From Melioribacteraceae bacterium (GTDB taxonomy: Bacteria; Bacteroidota; Ignavibacteria; Ignavibacteriales; Melioribacteraceae): 11,994 nt of DNA. The position numbers were made by a program, and so were the translations under genes. Below the pieces are notes generated by a model. It made no database searches. It was not told where the DNA came from and saw nothing but the letters and a program-made list of their open reading frames with translations. The stretch spans positions 1-11,994 of the forward strand of contig WFQV01000384.1 in NCBI GenBank assembly GCA_015486905.1, written 5' to 3'. This document shows, piece by piece, positions 1 to 5,933 of the stretch (within the stretch, counting starts at the first letter, position 1; each line of letters opens with the position of its first letter).

Positions 1-30
1 TGTAAAGTTTTTAATTCATAATTCAAAACT

Positions 31-46
31 TGCCTACCGGCAGGCA
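31..46. repeat. Imperfect palindrome of the TGCCTACCGGCAGGCA family
   Basis: The 16-bp sequence TGCCTACCGGCAGGCA is an inverted repeat with one mismatched pair (A36/C41). Together with its right flank it shares a 15-bp exact match (GGCAGGCAGGTTCAT, 39-53) with 1736-1750, so the two sites belong to one dispersed repeat family. It lies just beyond the 3' end of the oxidoreductase gene on the minus strand and has no T-run, so I do not call it a terminator. Confidence 0.6.
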
Positions 47-64
47 GGTTCATCATTCATAATT

Positions 65-76
65 GCGGCTTGCCGC
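65..76. repeat. Small perfect palindrome GCGGC-TT-GCCGC
   Basis: Two perfect 5-bp arms are separated by TT, 20 bp from the stop codon of the minus-strand oxidoreductase gene. The 2-nt centre is the same design as the palindromes at 1332-1351, 1575-1592 and 1616-1631. It could act as a weak transcript-end hairpin for the upstream gene, but no U-tract follows on the minus strand, so a repeat call is safer. Confidence 0.45.
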
Positions 77-96
77 GATAGGATTTATTAACAAAA

Positions 97-1146
97 CTAA
101 AGTATTTTTTCAACAATGTACTGATTCATAAAATCACTTCCCACAGCCAAAGAAGGTGTCTGAACGCCTGCAGTTACTTCTCCGTTATTTACTTTAACGG
201 TTATATTTGCTGCGCTTGACGCCGTTAAGCAATAGCCGTTTATAAATCTGTATGCTTCTGTAATCGAGCCGCCTTTATCATTACTCAATTTTTCAATAAT
301 AATTGACGTTGAATTTTCCCGTTCCTTTTTACTCGGACCAAATTTACTTCTAATAACAATATTACTAAACGTTTTTTTTACGCTTTGGTTCGAAAATATT
401 TTTTGCAATAACTTAGATAAACCTCTTAAAAAACTTAAAGCCGGAGGGAAATACATATAAACTTCAATGTTTGGTATTCCGGTAGAATAATAAGCCGAGT
501 AAACATCAGCCCAAGGAATGGAAATGCCGTAAAACTTAAATCCGTTTTGTTTTACTGAGAACGTTTTTTCTCCAATAATAGAATCTATGATTTTTCCGTC
601 TTTCCTAATTTTCCCGGGAACTCCGAGCATTTCGAAAGTGGTTAACCAAGTTCCTCTTGATATTCCTCCCTTTTCATTTTTTAGTCCTATTTTAATCGAA
701 GTGGCATCGGGCATTTTCTCCCTTAGCTTTTTTGCCATGCAATCGGAAGGGACGACATCAAAACCTACGCTGGGTAAAATTACAATTCCTTTTTCTTTTG
801 CTAACCCGTCATATAACCTGATTGATTCAAGGACGTCAATTTCGCCTTCAATATCAAGATAATTTACTTTCGCGGATAAACAAGCGTTTATCAGCTTTTC
901 CGCAGTATATTTAAACGGTCCGGCGCAATTTAACAAAGTATTTATACCGTTTAGGTTTTCAAGGATTTTGATCTCATCATCTACAGAAAAAATACGATAC
1001 TGGCAATCAAACTTCTTAGCAATTTCTTCTATGTGTTTTTTATTTCTACCGGCGAGGACAGGTTTAACATTCAGTTTTAACAAATCTTTAATGATTAATT
1101 GAGCTGTATAGCCGTTTGCGCCGTAAACCATTATTTTACTAGACAT
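97..1146 (-). CDS. Saccharopine dehydrogenase-like NAD(P)-dependent oxidoreductase
   Basis: This 349-residue protein has an N-terminal Rossmann fold of the saccharopine dehydrogenase NADP-binding type. Visible motifs are GANGYTA at residues 9-15 (dinucleotide loop), LAGRN at 31-35 (second strand, where NADP specificity is usually set), NCAGPF at 73-78, YLDIEGE at 96-102 and GFDVVPSDC at 128-136. GISRGT at 161-166 matches the S-x-G-T stretch of the family. The architecture resembles the trans-acting enoyl reductase / saccharopine dehydrogenase-like (SCCPDH) branch rather than true lysine-pathway saccharopine dehydrogenase. The substrate is unknown and no pathway neighbour helps. I see no signal peptide, so a cytosolic or membrane-peripheral enzyme is likely. 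The ATG at 1146-1144 is preceded by AAGGAG with 7 nt spacing, which supports this start. The gene appears monocistronic, with 864 bp of non-coding repeats upstream before the tRNA. Confidence 0.85.
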   Translation of the reverse strand: MSSKIMVYGANGYTAQLIIKDLLKLNVKPVLAGRNKKHIEEIAKKFDCQYRIFSVDDEIKILENLNGINTLLNCAGPFKYTAEKLINACLSAKVNYLDIEGEIDVLESIRLYDGLAKEKGIVILPSVGFDVVPSDCMAKKLREKMPDATSIKIGLKNEKGGISRGTWLTTFEMLGVPGKIRKDGKIIDSIIGEKTFSVKQNGFKFYGISIPWADVYSAYYSTGIPNIEVYMYFPPALSFLRGLSKLLQKIFSNQSVKKTFSNIVIRSKFGPSKKERENSTSIIIEKLSNDKGGSITEAYRFINGYCLTASSAANITVKVNNGEVTAGVQTPSLAVGSDFMNQYIVEKIL

Positions 1147-1331
1147 TTAGGAGCTCCTTTTACCGAATGAGATTGGAAGAATATTATTCGGGTGTTTTTC
1201 GACTTTAAAACGATTTAAAAAATATTTCATCTGATTATTTTCCTACGAAGTTTTGTCACGATTTTTATCTTCCCTAAACGAGCAAAACCAAAAATCGCGC
1301 CAAAACACTTTAGTATTTTCTCTCGTCCTAC

Positions 1332-1351
1332 CCCCGAGCTGAAGCTCGGGG
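1332..1351. repeat. Perfect 9-bp-arm palindrome with 2-nt centre
   Basis: CCCCGAGCT-GA-AGCTCGGGG is a perfect inverted repeat, which as a hairpin gives an 8-bp stem with a TGAA tetraloop. It is not followed by a T-run on either strand, so it does not look like a Rho-independent terminator. The sequence TTAATGAAATG follows at 1352-1362, and a related CATTTCATT sits inside the second CCCCGA...TCGGGG hairpin at 1913-1937. This suggests both derive from the same repeat family. Confidence 0.65.
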
Positions 1352-1478
1352 TTAATGAAATGTCGCTCATGTAGAGCTTTGTTAAAATTATTTTGTACGC
1401 TTTGTTTTTCGGTAATCTGTAACAAGTCTCAACCTTAACCTCAACCTCTAAACAAAAAATAACAGAACAATCATCCAT

Positions 1479-1640
1479 CCTGTCACGGCGTAGTCAAGCG
1501 AAGCGCAGACGAAGTCGGACCTGTCACGGCGTAGTCAAGCGAAGCGCTGACGAAGACGGACCTGTCACGGCGTAGTCCCGATTTATCGGGACGAAGACGG
1601 ACCTGTCGCGCCGAATCCCGACTTGTCGGGAGAAGGCGGA
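1479..1640. repeat. 41-bp tandem array, four units with exchanged cores
   Basis: Units are at 1479-1519, 1520-1560, 1561-1601 and 1602-1640 (the last 39 bp and diverged). Units 1 and 2 differ at two positions. Units 2 and 3 are identical over 16 bp on the left and 12 bp on the right but carry unrelated 13-bp centres: 1536-1548 contains a doubled AAGCG, while 1577-1589 is part of the palindrome GTCCCGAT-TT-ATCGGGAC (1575-1592). Unit 4 carries a third centre, part of TCCCGAC-TT-GTCGGGA (1616-1631). The centres all have the same length, which keeps the period. No spacers exist between units, so this is not CRISPR. Function unknown. Confidence 0.85.
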
Positions 1641-1690
1641 TATCCAACCATCCAATCATTCAGCCATCCAACCATGCAATCAATCTAATC
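1641..1690. repeat. Degenerate ATCCAACC/ATCCAATC simple repeat
   Basis: Words such as TCCAACCA, TCCAATCA and GCAATCAATC recur irregularly, giving a strand-biased, G-poor tract. A shorter similar stretch (CAATCATCCATCC, 1468-1480) precedes the 41-bp array, so the array is flanked on both sides by the same type of low-complexity sequence. It is non-coding. Confidence 0.5.
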
Positions 1691-1705
1691 CTCACGCATT
1701 CATCA

Positions 1706-1745
1706 CCTGCCTACCGCCTGCCTGCCGGTAGGCAGGGCAGGCAGG
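1706..1745. repeat. Interlocked inverted repeats (two alternative hairpins)
   Basis: CCTGCCTACCG at 1706-1716 is complementary to CGGTAGGCAGG at 1726-1736, with a 9-nt loop. CCTGCCTGCC at 1717-1726 is complementary to GGCAGGCAGG at 1736-1745, also with a 9-nt loop. The two stems share bases 1726 and 1736, and each loop contains an arm of the other, so they are competing or pseudoknot-like structures. The right end (1736-1750) is identical to 39-53, tying it to the palindrome near the window start. Confidence 0.65.
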
Positions 1746-1902
1746 TTCATAAATAATATCATTAGCTTGGGTGTCTTAAACTTAGTCATATATATTTAAT
1801 TTACTTTTAACAATAAATTTTGCAAGCTTTCCGTAATATAAAAAAATTTTTAATTACAGCTAATTATTTCGGGGTGAATAGTAAATTAAAGAAAAATTTC
1901 AA

Positions 1903-1937
1903 GCGGGGCCGACCCCGATTCATTTCATTCGTCGGGG
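1903..1937. repeat. GC-rich hairpin block starting with a copy of the tRNA 3' end
   Basis: GCGGGGCCGAC at 1903-1913 is identical to 2010-2020, the last bases of the tRNA-Asp gene seen on the plus strand. It overlaps two possible hairpins: CGGGG/CCCCG (1904-1917, 4-nt loop) and CCCCGA/TCGGGG (1913-1918 with 1932-1937, 13-nt loop). It may be a remnant att-like duplication or simply another palindromic repeat that resembles the acceptor stem by chance. An 11-bp match cannot decide this. Confidence 0.35.
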
Positions 1938-1970
1938 CAAGCGAGACAAGTCTCTTGACCTATTACTAAC

Positions 1971-2004
1971 AAAAAAGCCCTACAGTAAACTGCAAGGCTT
2001 TTTT
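1971..2004 (-). terminator. Rho-independent terminator of tRNA-Asp
   Basis: AAAAAAGCC (1971-1979) and GGCTTTTTT (1996-2004) form a perfect 9-bp outer stem. An inner CAGT/ACTG stem (1983-1986 with 1989-1992) extends the hairpin past a few mismatches. On the minus strand it starts 6 nt after the tRNA discriminator base and ends in a T-run, exactly where a tRNA terminator is expected. The symmetry makes it bidirectional in principle, but no plus-strand gene ends here. Confidence 0.8.
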
Positions 2005-2010
2005 GTTATG

Positions 2011-2085
2011 CGGGGCCGACGAGAATCGAACTCGCGACCTTCGGCGTGACAGGCCGACGTTCTAACCAAACTGAACTACGACCCC
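2011..2085 (-). tRNA. tRNA-Asp (anticodon GTC)
   Basis: Read on the minus strand, all cloverleaf parts are present in 75 nt: acceptor GGGGTCG paired with CGGCCCC (one G-U), D-stem GTTC/GAAC, anticodon stem TCGGC/GCCGA, loop CTGTCAC with anticodon GTC (2050-2048), and T-stem GCGAG/CTCGT with loop TTCGATT. The discriminator is G, as expected for tRNA-Asp. The CCA end is not encoded (the next bases are CAT) and must be added after transcription. The gene lies 69 bp downstream of the phosphofructokinase gene on the same strand and ends in its own terminator. Confidence 0.97.
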
Positions 2086-2093
2086 GTTGAAAA

Positions 2094-2123
2094 ATTTAAC
2101 AAAATTTTTAAGGGCGTCTGCAA
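2094..2123 (-). promoter_or_regulatory. Possible promoter of tRNA-Asp
   Basis: On the minus strand, TTGCAG (2123-2118) and TTAAAT (2099-2094) lie 18 bp apart and upstream of the tRNA 5' end at 2085, resembling sigma-70 -35 and -10 boxes. A Bacteroidota-type TAnnTTTG box is not exact here. No clear terminator separates the phosphofructokinase stop from the tRNA, so the tRNA could also be made by read-through. Confidence 0.25.
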
Positions 2124-2154
2124 AATTATATTTTTTTTATTTACAATGCAAGGG

Positions 2155-3264
2155 CTATTCCAAATTTTCCACACCGAAGCTGATGCCGACAGCAAGAGCC
2201 GCTTGTACATCTTGGTTATCAGCCGTTACCACTTTTTGTTTGGCGATAGCATCTTCAATCCTAACGCTTACAATCTCCGAGCCTTTCAGCGCTGCCATTC
2301 TTCCAAATTTTCTCTTAATTGCAAGGTTAATTGCGTAAGTGCCGAATTTGGTTGAGAGGATTCTATCGTAAGGAGTGGGGCTGCCACCGCGCTGGAGGTG
2401 TCCCAAGATTGTGTAGCGGGTTTCTAATCCGGTGTTGTCCGTTATTTTTTTAGCAACGAGTTCTCCGATTCCTCCCAACTGAATAGGGTCGGTGCGTTTT
2501 TTATCTTTAGCACGTACTACTATTTCACCGTCTTGAGGTTTTGCACCTTCGGCAACGCAAACTATGCTAAAGCGTTTGCCCATCATATGCCGGTGTAGGA
2601 CTTTATCGTAAACTTTTTCCCAATCGAAGGGGAATTCGGGAAGTAGCAAAATGTCTGCTCCGCCTGCAATTCCGCCGTGAAGAGCAATCCACCCTGCATA
2701 GCGTCCCATCGTCTCAATCACCATTACCCTATGGTGAGATGATGCCGTTGTATGCAGCCTGTCTATTGCTTCCGTTACAACAAACACTGCAGAGTCGTGA
2801 CCGAATGTAACATCCGTTGCTTCCAAATCGTTGTCGATTGTTTTCGGAACTCCAACGACGTTCATTCCCATATCGGCTAATTGTTTCGAGATGTGCATTG
2901 TGCCGTCACCGCCTATTGCAATAATGGCATCCAAATCCCACGCTTCATAATTTCGGATGGCTTGAGCGGAGCGGTCAACTATTTTTATTTTTCCGTCAAC
3001 CTCTTCGGGCCAGTGGAAAGGGTCGCCTTTGTTTGAAGAACCGAGAATTGTTCCGCCTTGAGCTAAGATTCCGGAAACGTCTTTATTGTAAAGTTCGCGT
3101 CCTCTGCCTTCTACCAGCCCTTCAAAGCCGTCAAGAATTCCAAGTACGCTTAGTCCGTTATCATGGGCCGGTTTTGCAACGCCTCTGATTACTGCGTTCA
3201 AGCCGGGGCAATCGCCTCCTCCGGTTAGAATGCCAATCCTTTTTACTTTTTTGCCTTTTGCCAT
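2155..3264 (-). CDS. pfkA: 6-phosphofructokinase
   Basis: This cytosolic glycolytic enzyme phosphorylates fructose 6-phosphate to fructose 1,6-bisphosphate. Positions below number from the TTG-ATG pair, so subtract 1 for the ATG start. Phosphodonor loop GGGDCPGLN is at 16-24, GGDGT at 119-123, catalytic PKTIDND at 141-147 (D145 corresponds to the catalytic Asp127 of E. coli), ETMGR at 185-189 for substrate binding, and LGHLQRGGSP at 288-297. The 369-residue length is longer than the roughly 320 of E. coli PfkA and fits the group of PFKs that includes actinobacterial enzymes. G122 (Gly104 position) points to ATP, whereas K142 (position 124) is the residue typical of PPi-dependent enzymes, so the donor is not certain. 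An upstream TTG at 3267-3265 is in frame, but GAGG lies only 2 nt from it and 5 nt from the ATG, so I choose the ATG. It starts 12 nt after rnhC and is probably co-transcribed with it. Confidence 0.95.
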   Translation of the reverse strand: MAKGKKVKRIGILTGGGDCPGLNAVIRGVAKPAHDNGLSVLGILDGFEGLVEGRGRELYNKDVSGILAQGGTILGSSNKGDPFHWPEEVDGKIKIVDRSAQAIRNYEAWDLDAIIAIGGDGTMHISKQLADMGMNVVGVPKTIDNDLEATDVTFGHDSAVFVVTEAIDRLHTTASSHHRVMVIETMGRYAGWIALHGGIAGGADILLLPEFPFDWEKVYDKVLHRHMMGKRFSIVCVAEGAKPQDGEIVVRAKDKKRTDPIQLGGIGELVAKKITDNTGLETRYTILGHLQRGGSPTPYDRILSTKFGTYAINLAIKRKFGRMAALKGSEIVSVRIEDAIAKQKVVTADNQDVQAALAVGISFGVENLE

Positions 3265-3269
3265 CAATG

Positions 3270-3273
3270 CCTC
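3270..3273 (-). promoter_or_regulatory. Shine-Dalgarno site deciding the pfkA start
   Basis: GAGG (minus strand) lies 5 nt before the ATG at 3264-3262 but only 2 nt before the in-frame TTG at 3267-3265, favouring ATG initiation. It sits 3 nt past the rnhC stop codon, so it is read by ribosomes finishing rnhC, consistent with translational coupling (inference). Confidence 0.5.
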
Positions 3274-3276
3274 GAT

Positions 3277-4185
3277 TTAATTTGAAAATTTCTTAAAACT
3301 TTTAAAATGCAATTTAGCATAATTTGTTAATTTTTTCTCATTTGTTTTTTCCAAAAGGGATTTTAGGAATGCTTCCGCTTCCTCGGAAGCCCCTTTGGGA
3401 AAAGTTCGATTGTTAATTATATTTTCTTCAAACCAATGTTCAAATCTTGATCTTGCTAATATGGATGCTGCTGCAACCCCGACAAATCGTTCACCTTTTG
3501 AATATTTCAGAAATTGAACTTTTGAAAAATTCACATCACTTTCTATTTCCAAGCCCTTCATGCTGAATTTGTCAGTTATTACAATTTGACATTTAACTTT
3601 GTTTAATAATTGTTTAATTACTTCAGAATGAGCCCAGCTGAGTAATTTGTTCAGATTACCAAACCGTTCATAAAGTAAATTGTATTTTGACGGAGTTAAT
3701 TCCAATACAACAAATTTATTATCGACAATTTTTTCGATTTTTTTAGCGAGCGTAATTATTTCTTTCTTCGAAAGCAATTTGGAATCTTTAATTCCGATGT
3801 ATTTTAATTGTTCTTTTGTAATCTTATCTACGAAAACAGCGGAAATAGTAAGGGGTCCGAAAATATCTCCTTTGCCGCTCTCATCCGTACCAATGTATTC
3901 TTTCGGCTCGTCAACCGGTGATTCAGTCGGAAAGAGATTAATTGTATCTTCAACTATCTCCTCGAGCTTTTGGTATTCAATTGAATCGGGGTTGCCTTGG
4001 ACAACTTTTTTAATTCCTTTTTTGCCGAAGTAAATTTGTATTTTAAATTTTAAATTGTTTAAATTTAAATTTAATTCATAATTATATTGCTTTTTAATGA
4101 TGCTTGAAACCAAGTAGCCTTGCTTACTTAACTTATTTTGTAAATTGATTGTCTCTTCTCGAGCTTTTCTTTGTAAATCAATCAT
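3277..4185 (-). CDS. rnhC: Ribonuclease HIII
   Basis: This 302-residue protein cleaves the RNA strand of RNA/DNA hybrids. It has the two-part layout of RNase HIII: an N-terminal TBP-like substrate-binding domain (about 1-85) and a C-terminal type 2 RNase H fold. The signature YIGTDESGKGDIFGP (97-111) supplies the first two metal-binding acids, D101 and E102. KDSKLLS is at 133-139, the third acid is D205 in ITDKF, and GVAAASILARSRF (236-248) and FPKGASEE (262-269) follow, the latter in the region that carries the fourth acid. The C-terminal KLHFKSF is also typical of HIII. The GTDESGKGD form and the N-terminal domain distinguish it from RNase HII. The ATG has no clear Shine-Dalgarno sequence. 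It is the first gene of a probable rnhC-pfkA unit, diverging from the lipoprotein gene. The N-terminal coding DNA holds an AT-only tract (about 4039-4076) encoding Asn/Leu/Lys-rich residues. Confidence 0.93.
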   Translation of the reverse strand: MIDLQRKAREETINLQNKLSKQGYLVSSIIKKQYNYELNLNLNNLKFKIQIYFGKKGIKKVVQGNPDSIEYQKLEEIVEDTINLFPTESPVDEPKEYIGTDESGKGDIFGPLTISAVFVDKITKEQLKYIGIKDSKLLSKKEIITLAKKIEKIVDNKFVVLELTPSKYNLLYERFGNLNKLLSWAHSEVIKQLLNKVKCQIVITDKFSMKGLEIESDVNFSKVQFLKYSKGERFVGVAAASILARSRFEHWFEENIINNRTFPKGASEEAEAFLKSLLEKTNEKKLTNYAKLHFKSFKKFSN

Positions 4186-4246
4186 AATTTTGTGAATTAT
4201 TTTATATTAGTTAAATTACAATTTAAAATTTATTGGAAATATAAAA
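4186..4246. promoter_or_regulatory. Divergent intergenic region between rnhC and the parvulin lipoprotein
   Basis: Only 61 very AT-rich base pairs separate the two divergent start codons, so promoters for both directions must lie here or inside the genes. I cannot identify exact -35/-10 or TAnnTTTG boxes. A weak GGAA (4235-4238) lies 8 nt before the TTG start of the plus-strand gene. Confidence 0.4.
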
Positions 4247-5890
4247 TTGAAAATACTAAAAATTATTGATATACTTTTATTAACAACTCTTTTCCTAATT
4301 GTTATCTCTTGCTCTTCAAAGGACCCCGTTGTAGCTACGGTTTGTGATAGTGAAATTCATCTTTCTCAATTTCAAAAGCGTTACGAAAATTTCCTTTTAT
4401 CAACAGGGGTAAAAGACAATCTCTCTGCGAGACTGGGTGTACTAAACAATATGATAAATGAAATTTTACTTTACAACTACGATGTTAATACAAACATTTT
4501 CGATGATCCGGAATATAAGAAAGAACAAGCATGGAACAAACGTGCTGCTGTATTGGCTTATTTAAAAGACCAAGAGATTTTTGCCAAAATTAATGTTACC
4601 GATAAGGAACTACGTCAGGCATATTACCGCGCGCACGTTTCAATTGCCGCAAGACATTTATTTGCAAGTACAAAAGAAGAAGCTGATAATCTTTATCAAT
4701 TGTTAATGGCCGGTGCAAGTTTTAATCAATTGGCTAAGCAAGTGTTCACCGACACAACACTAAAAAACAATGGCGGTTATCTCGGCTATTTTAGTTGGGG
4801 GGATATGGACCCGGCGTTTGAGAATGCTGCTTTTTCTCTTAAAGTAGGAGAGATTTCCAAACCTGTTAAAACAGCGGAAGGCTACAGTATCATTAAAGTC
4901 GAGGATAGAAAAGAAATTCCTTTGATGACTGAAGATGATTTCCAAAAGAGGAAAAAGAATTTGGAACGCTCTATTAAAATCAGCAAAAAGCTTCCTTACG
5001 AAAGGGCATATATTGCAAAGATATTTGACAGCAACTTGTTGAAGTTCAATAATGACGGGCTGAAAGTATTATTACCGATGGTCGAAGCGCCACGACAAAG
5101 TTTGTTGGAATCCACAAAGGAGTTGAACATAGTTTCTGCTACTTACAAAGAGCACAAGTACACAGTACTCGATTTATTAAACAAATTAAAAATAATCCCA
5201 AAGTATCATCTTCTAAAAATAAATAGCCTCAGAAAGTTAAAAATTGCTATTAAAGGAATTTTAATTTCGGACATTCTCTACGATATTGCAATACAAAAAG
5301 GTTACGACCGCGTGCCTGTTGTAAAAGACATTTACCATAGTATGAAAATGATAACTTTCTTAAAATACAAAATGGACGACATTGCGCGCAGTACTTATTA
5401 TCCCGACTCGGCAATTTCGGATTATTACAAGAAAAATATTTCCGTCTTTTCAAAACCTCGTAAAATGGAGGTGCGGGAAATTATTGTAAACAGCAAATCT
5501 TTGGCTGAAAACATTTACAAATGGCTATCAAAAGGTGAGGACTTCGGGAAGCTCGCACGTAAATATTCCATTCGTAAATGGAGCGCCGAGAATAACGGAA
5601 TAATAAATCTTTCTCCTATTAATGATTTTGGAATGTTAAAGGACACATTGTGGAATTCCAAGATTGGGAGTTTGGTGGGACCGTTGAACATAAAAGGCGT
5701 TTACGGAATTTTCAGAGTTTTACGGAAACAAGATTCGCGCCCCATTCCTTTGGAAAATATAAAAAATCAGGTTTTAAAAAGAATGCAGCAAGACCTTAAA
5801 ACCCGCACCGTGAGCGATTATTTAAAGGTGTTAAGAAATAGAAATAATGTTGAAATTTATTACAAGAATTTAAGATTTGTTAAAAGTTAA
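4247..5890 (+). CDS. Putative lipoprotein with two parvulin (PpiC/SurA-type) domains
   Basis: This is a predicted envelope chaperone or peptidyl-prolyl isomerase of 547 residues. Residues 1-21 are hydrophobic and end in VIS-C22, a lipobox-like site, so C22 would be lipidated. An N-terminal helical segment (about 30-125) resembles the SurA/PrsA chaperone domain. Parvulin domain 1 is at about 130-222 (ARHLFAS, GGYLGYFSWGDMDPAF, GEISKPVKT). A helical linker (about 225-400) precedes a weaker parvulin domain 2 (about 404-496; SKGEDFGKLARKYS, IGSLVGPL). Domain 1 keeps the first parvulin histidine (H137) but has Ser214 where GYHI usually carries the second. Domain 2 has neither (REII; GVYGIF), so it is probably non-catalytic. 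The start is TTG with a weak GGAA 8 nt upstream, chosen because it alone gives the full signal peptide. It lies 43 nt before the receptor gene and could assist outer-membrane protein folding (inference). Confidence 0.85.
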   Translation: MKILKIIDILLLTTLFLIVISCSSKDPVVATVCDSEIHLSQFQKRYENFLLSTGVKDNLSARLGVLNNMINEILLYNYDVNTNIFDDPEYKKEQAWNKRAAVLAYLKDQEIFAKINVTDKELRQAYYRAHVSIAARHLFASTKEEADNLYQLLMAGASFNQLAKQVFTDTTLKNNGGYLGYFSWGDMDPAFENAAFSLKVGEISKPVKTAEGYSIIKVEDRKEIPLMTEDDFQKRKKNLERSIKISKKLPYERAYIAKIFDSNLLKFNNDGLKVLLPMVEAPRQSLLESTKELNIVSATYKEHKYTVLDLLNKLKIIPKYHLLKINSLRKLKIAIKGILISDILYDIAIQKGYDRVPVVKDIYHSMKMITFLKYKMDDIARSTYYPDSAISDYYKKNISVFSKPRKMEVREIIVNSKSLAENIYKWLSKGEDFGKLARKYSIRKWSAENNGIINLSPINDFGMLKDTLWNSKIGSLVGPLNIKGVYGIFRVLRKQDSRPIPLENIKNQVLKRMQQDLKTRTVSDYLKVLRNRNNVEIYYKNLRFVKS

Positions 5891-5933
5891 AATTTTACTT
5901 AATATTAGATATTAATTGTCAAGGAGAAAATAA

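Larger units (their letters stand above)
1147..2010. other. Gene-free, repeat-rich intergenic stretch
   Basis: There is no credible gene in these 864 bp. The only ORFs (such as 1227-1478 on the minus strand, 83 residues) have no recognisable domain and overlap repeats. Reading left to right, the stretch contains the Shine-Dalgarno site of the oxidoreductase, a perfect 20-bp palindrome, a CT/CA-rich stretch (about 1425-1480), four 41-bp tandem units, a degenerate ATCCAA repeat and a double-hairpin block. Then come about 150 bp of plain AT-rich DNA (1750-1902), a GC-rich hairpin and the tRNA terminator. Promoters for the minus-strand oxidoreductase should lie in its left part, but I found no exact TAnnTTTG-type (Bacteroidota) -7 box. 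Confidence 0.8.

Noticed and set aside
1227..1478. Minus-strand 83-residue ORF in the intergenic stretch
   Set aside because: It crosses the perfect palindrome at 1332-1351, has no recognisable domain, and lacks a convincing ribosome site. It looks like chance coding over repeats.
1479..1640. Tandem array as a CRISPR
   Set aside because: The 41-bp units abut directly with no unique spacers between conserved repeats, the variable part is a palindrome inside the unit, and no cas gene is in the window.
39..1750. 15-bp direct repeats (39-53 and 1736-1750) as ends of a mobile element carrying the oxidoreductase gene
   Set aside because: Both copies lie inside a palindromic repeat family, there is no transposase or integrase between them, and no matching terminal inverted repeats. 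A dispersed repeat is the simpler explanation.
3680..4033. Plus-strand 117-residue ORF
   Set aside because: It is antisense to rnhC, whose catalytic motifs are clear in the minus strand; no signal supports the plus-strand reading.
5891..5933. Riboswitch or Fur-type operator before the TonB-dependent receptor
   Set aside because: The gap is only 43 nt, AT-rich and without a convincing inverted repeat. It is too short for a known riboswitch class, and only the ribosome site is clear.
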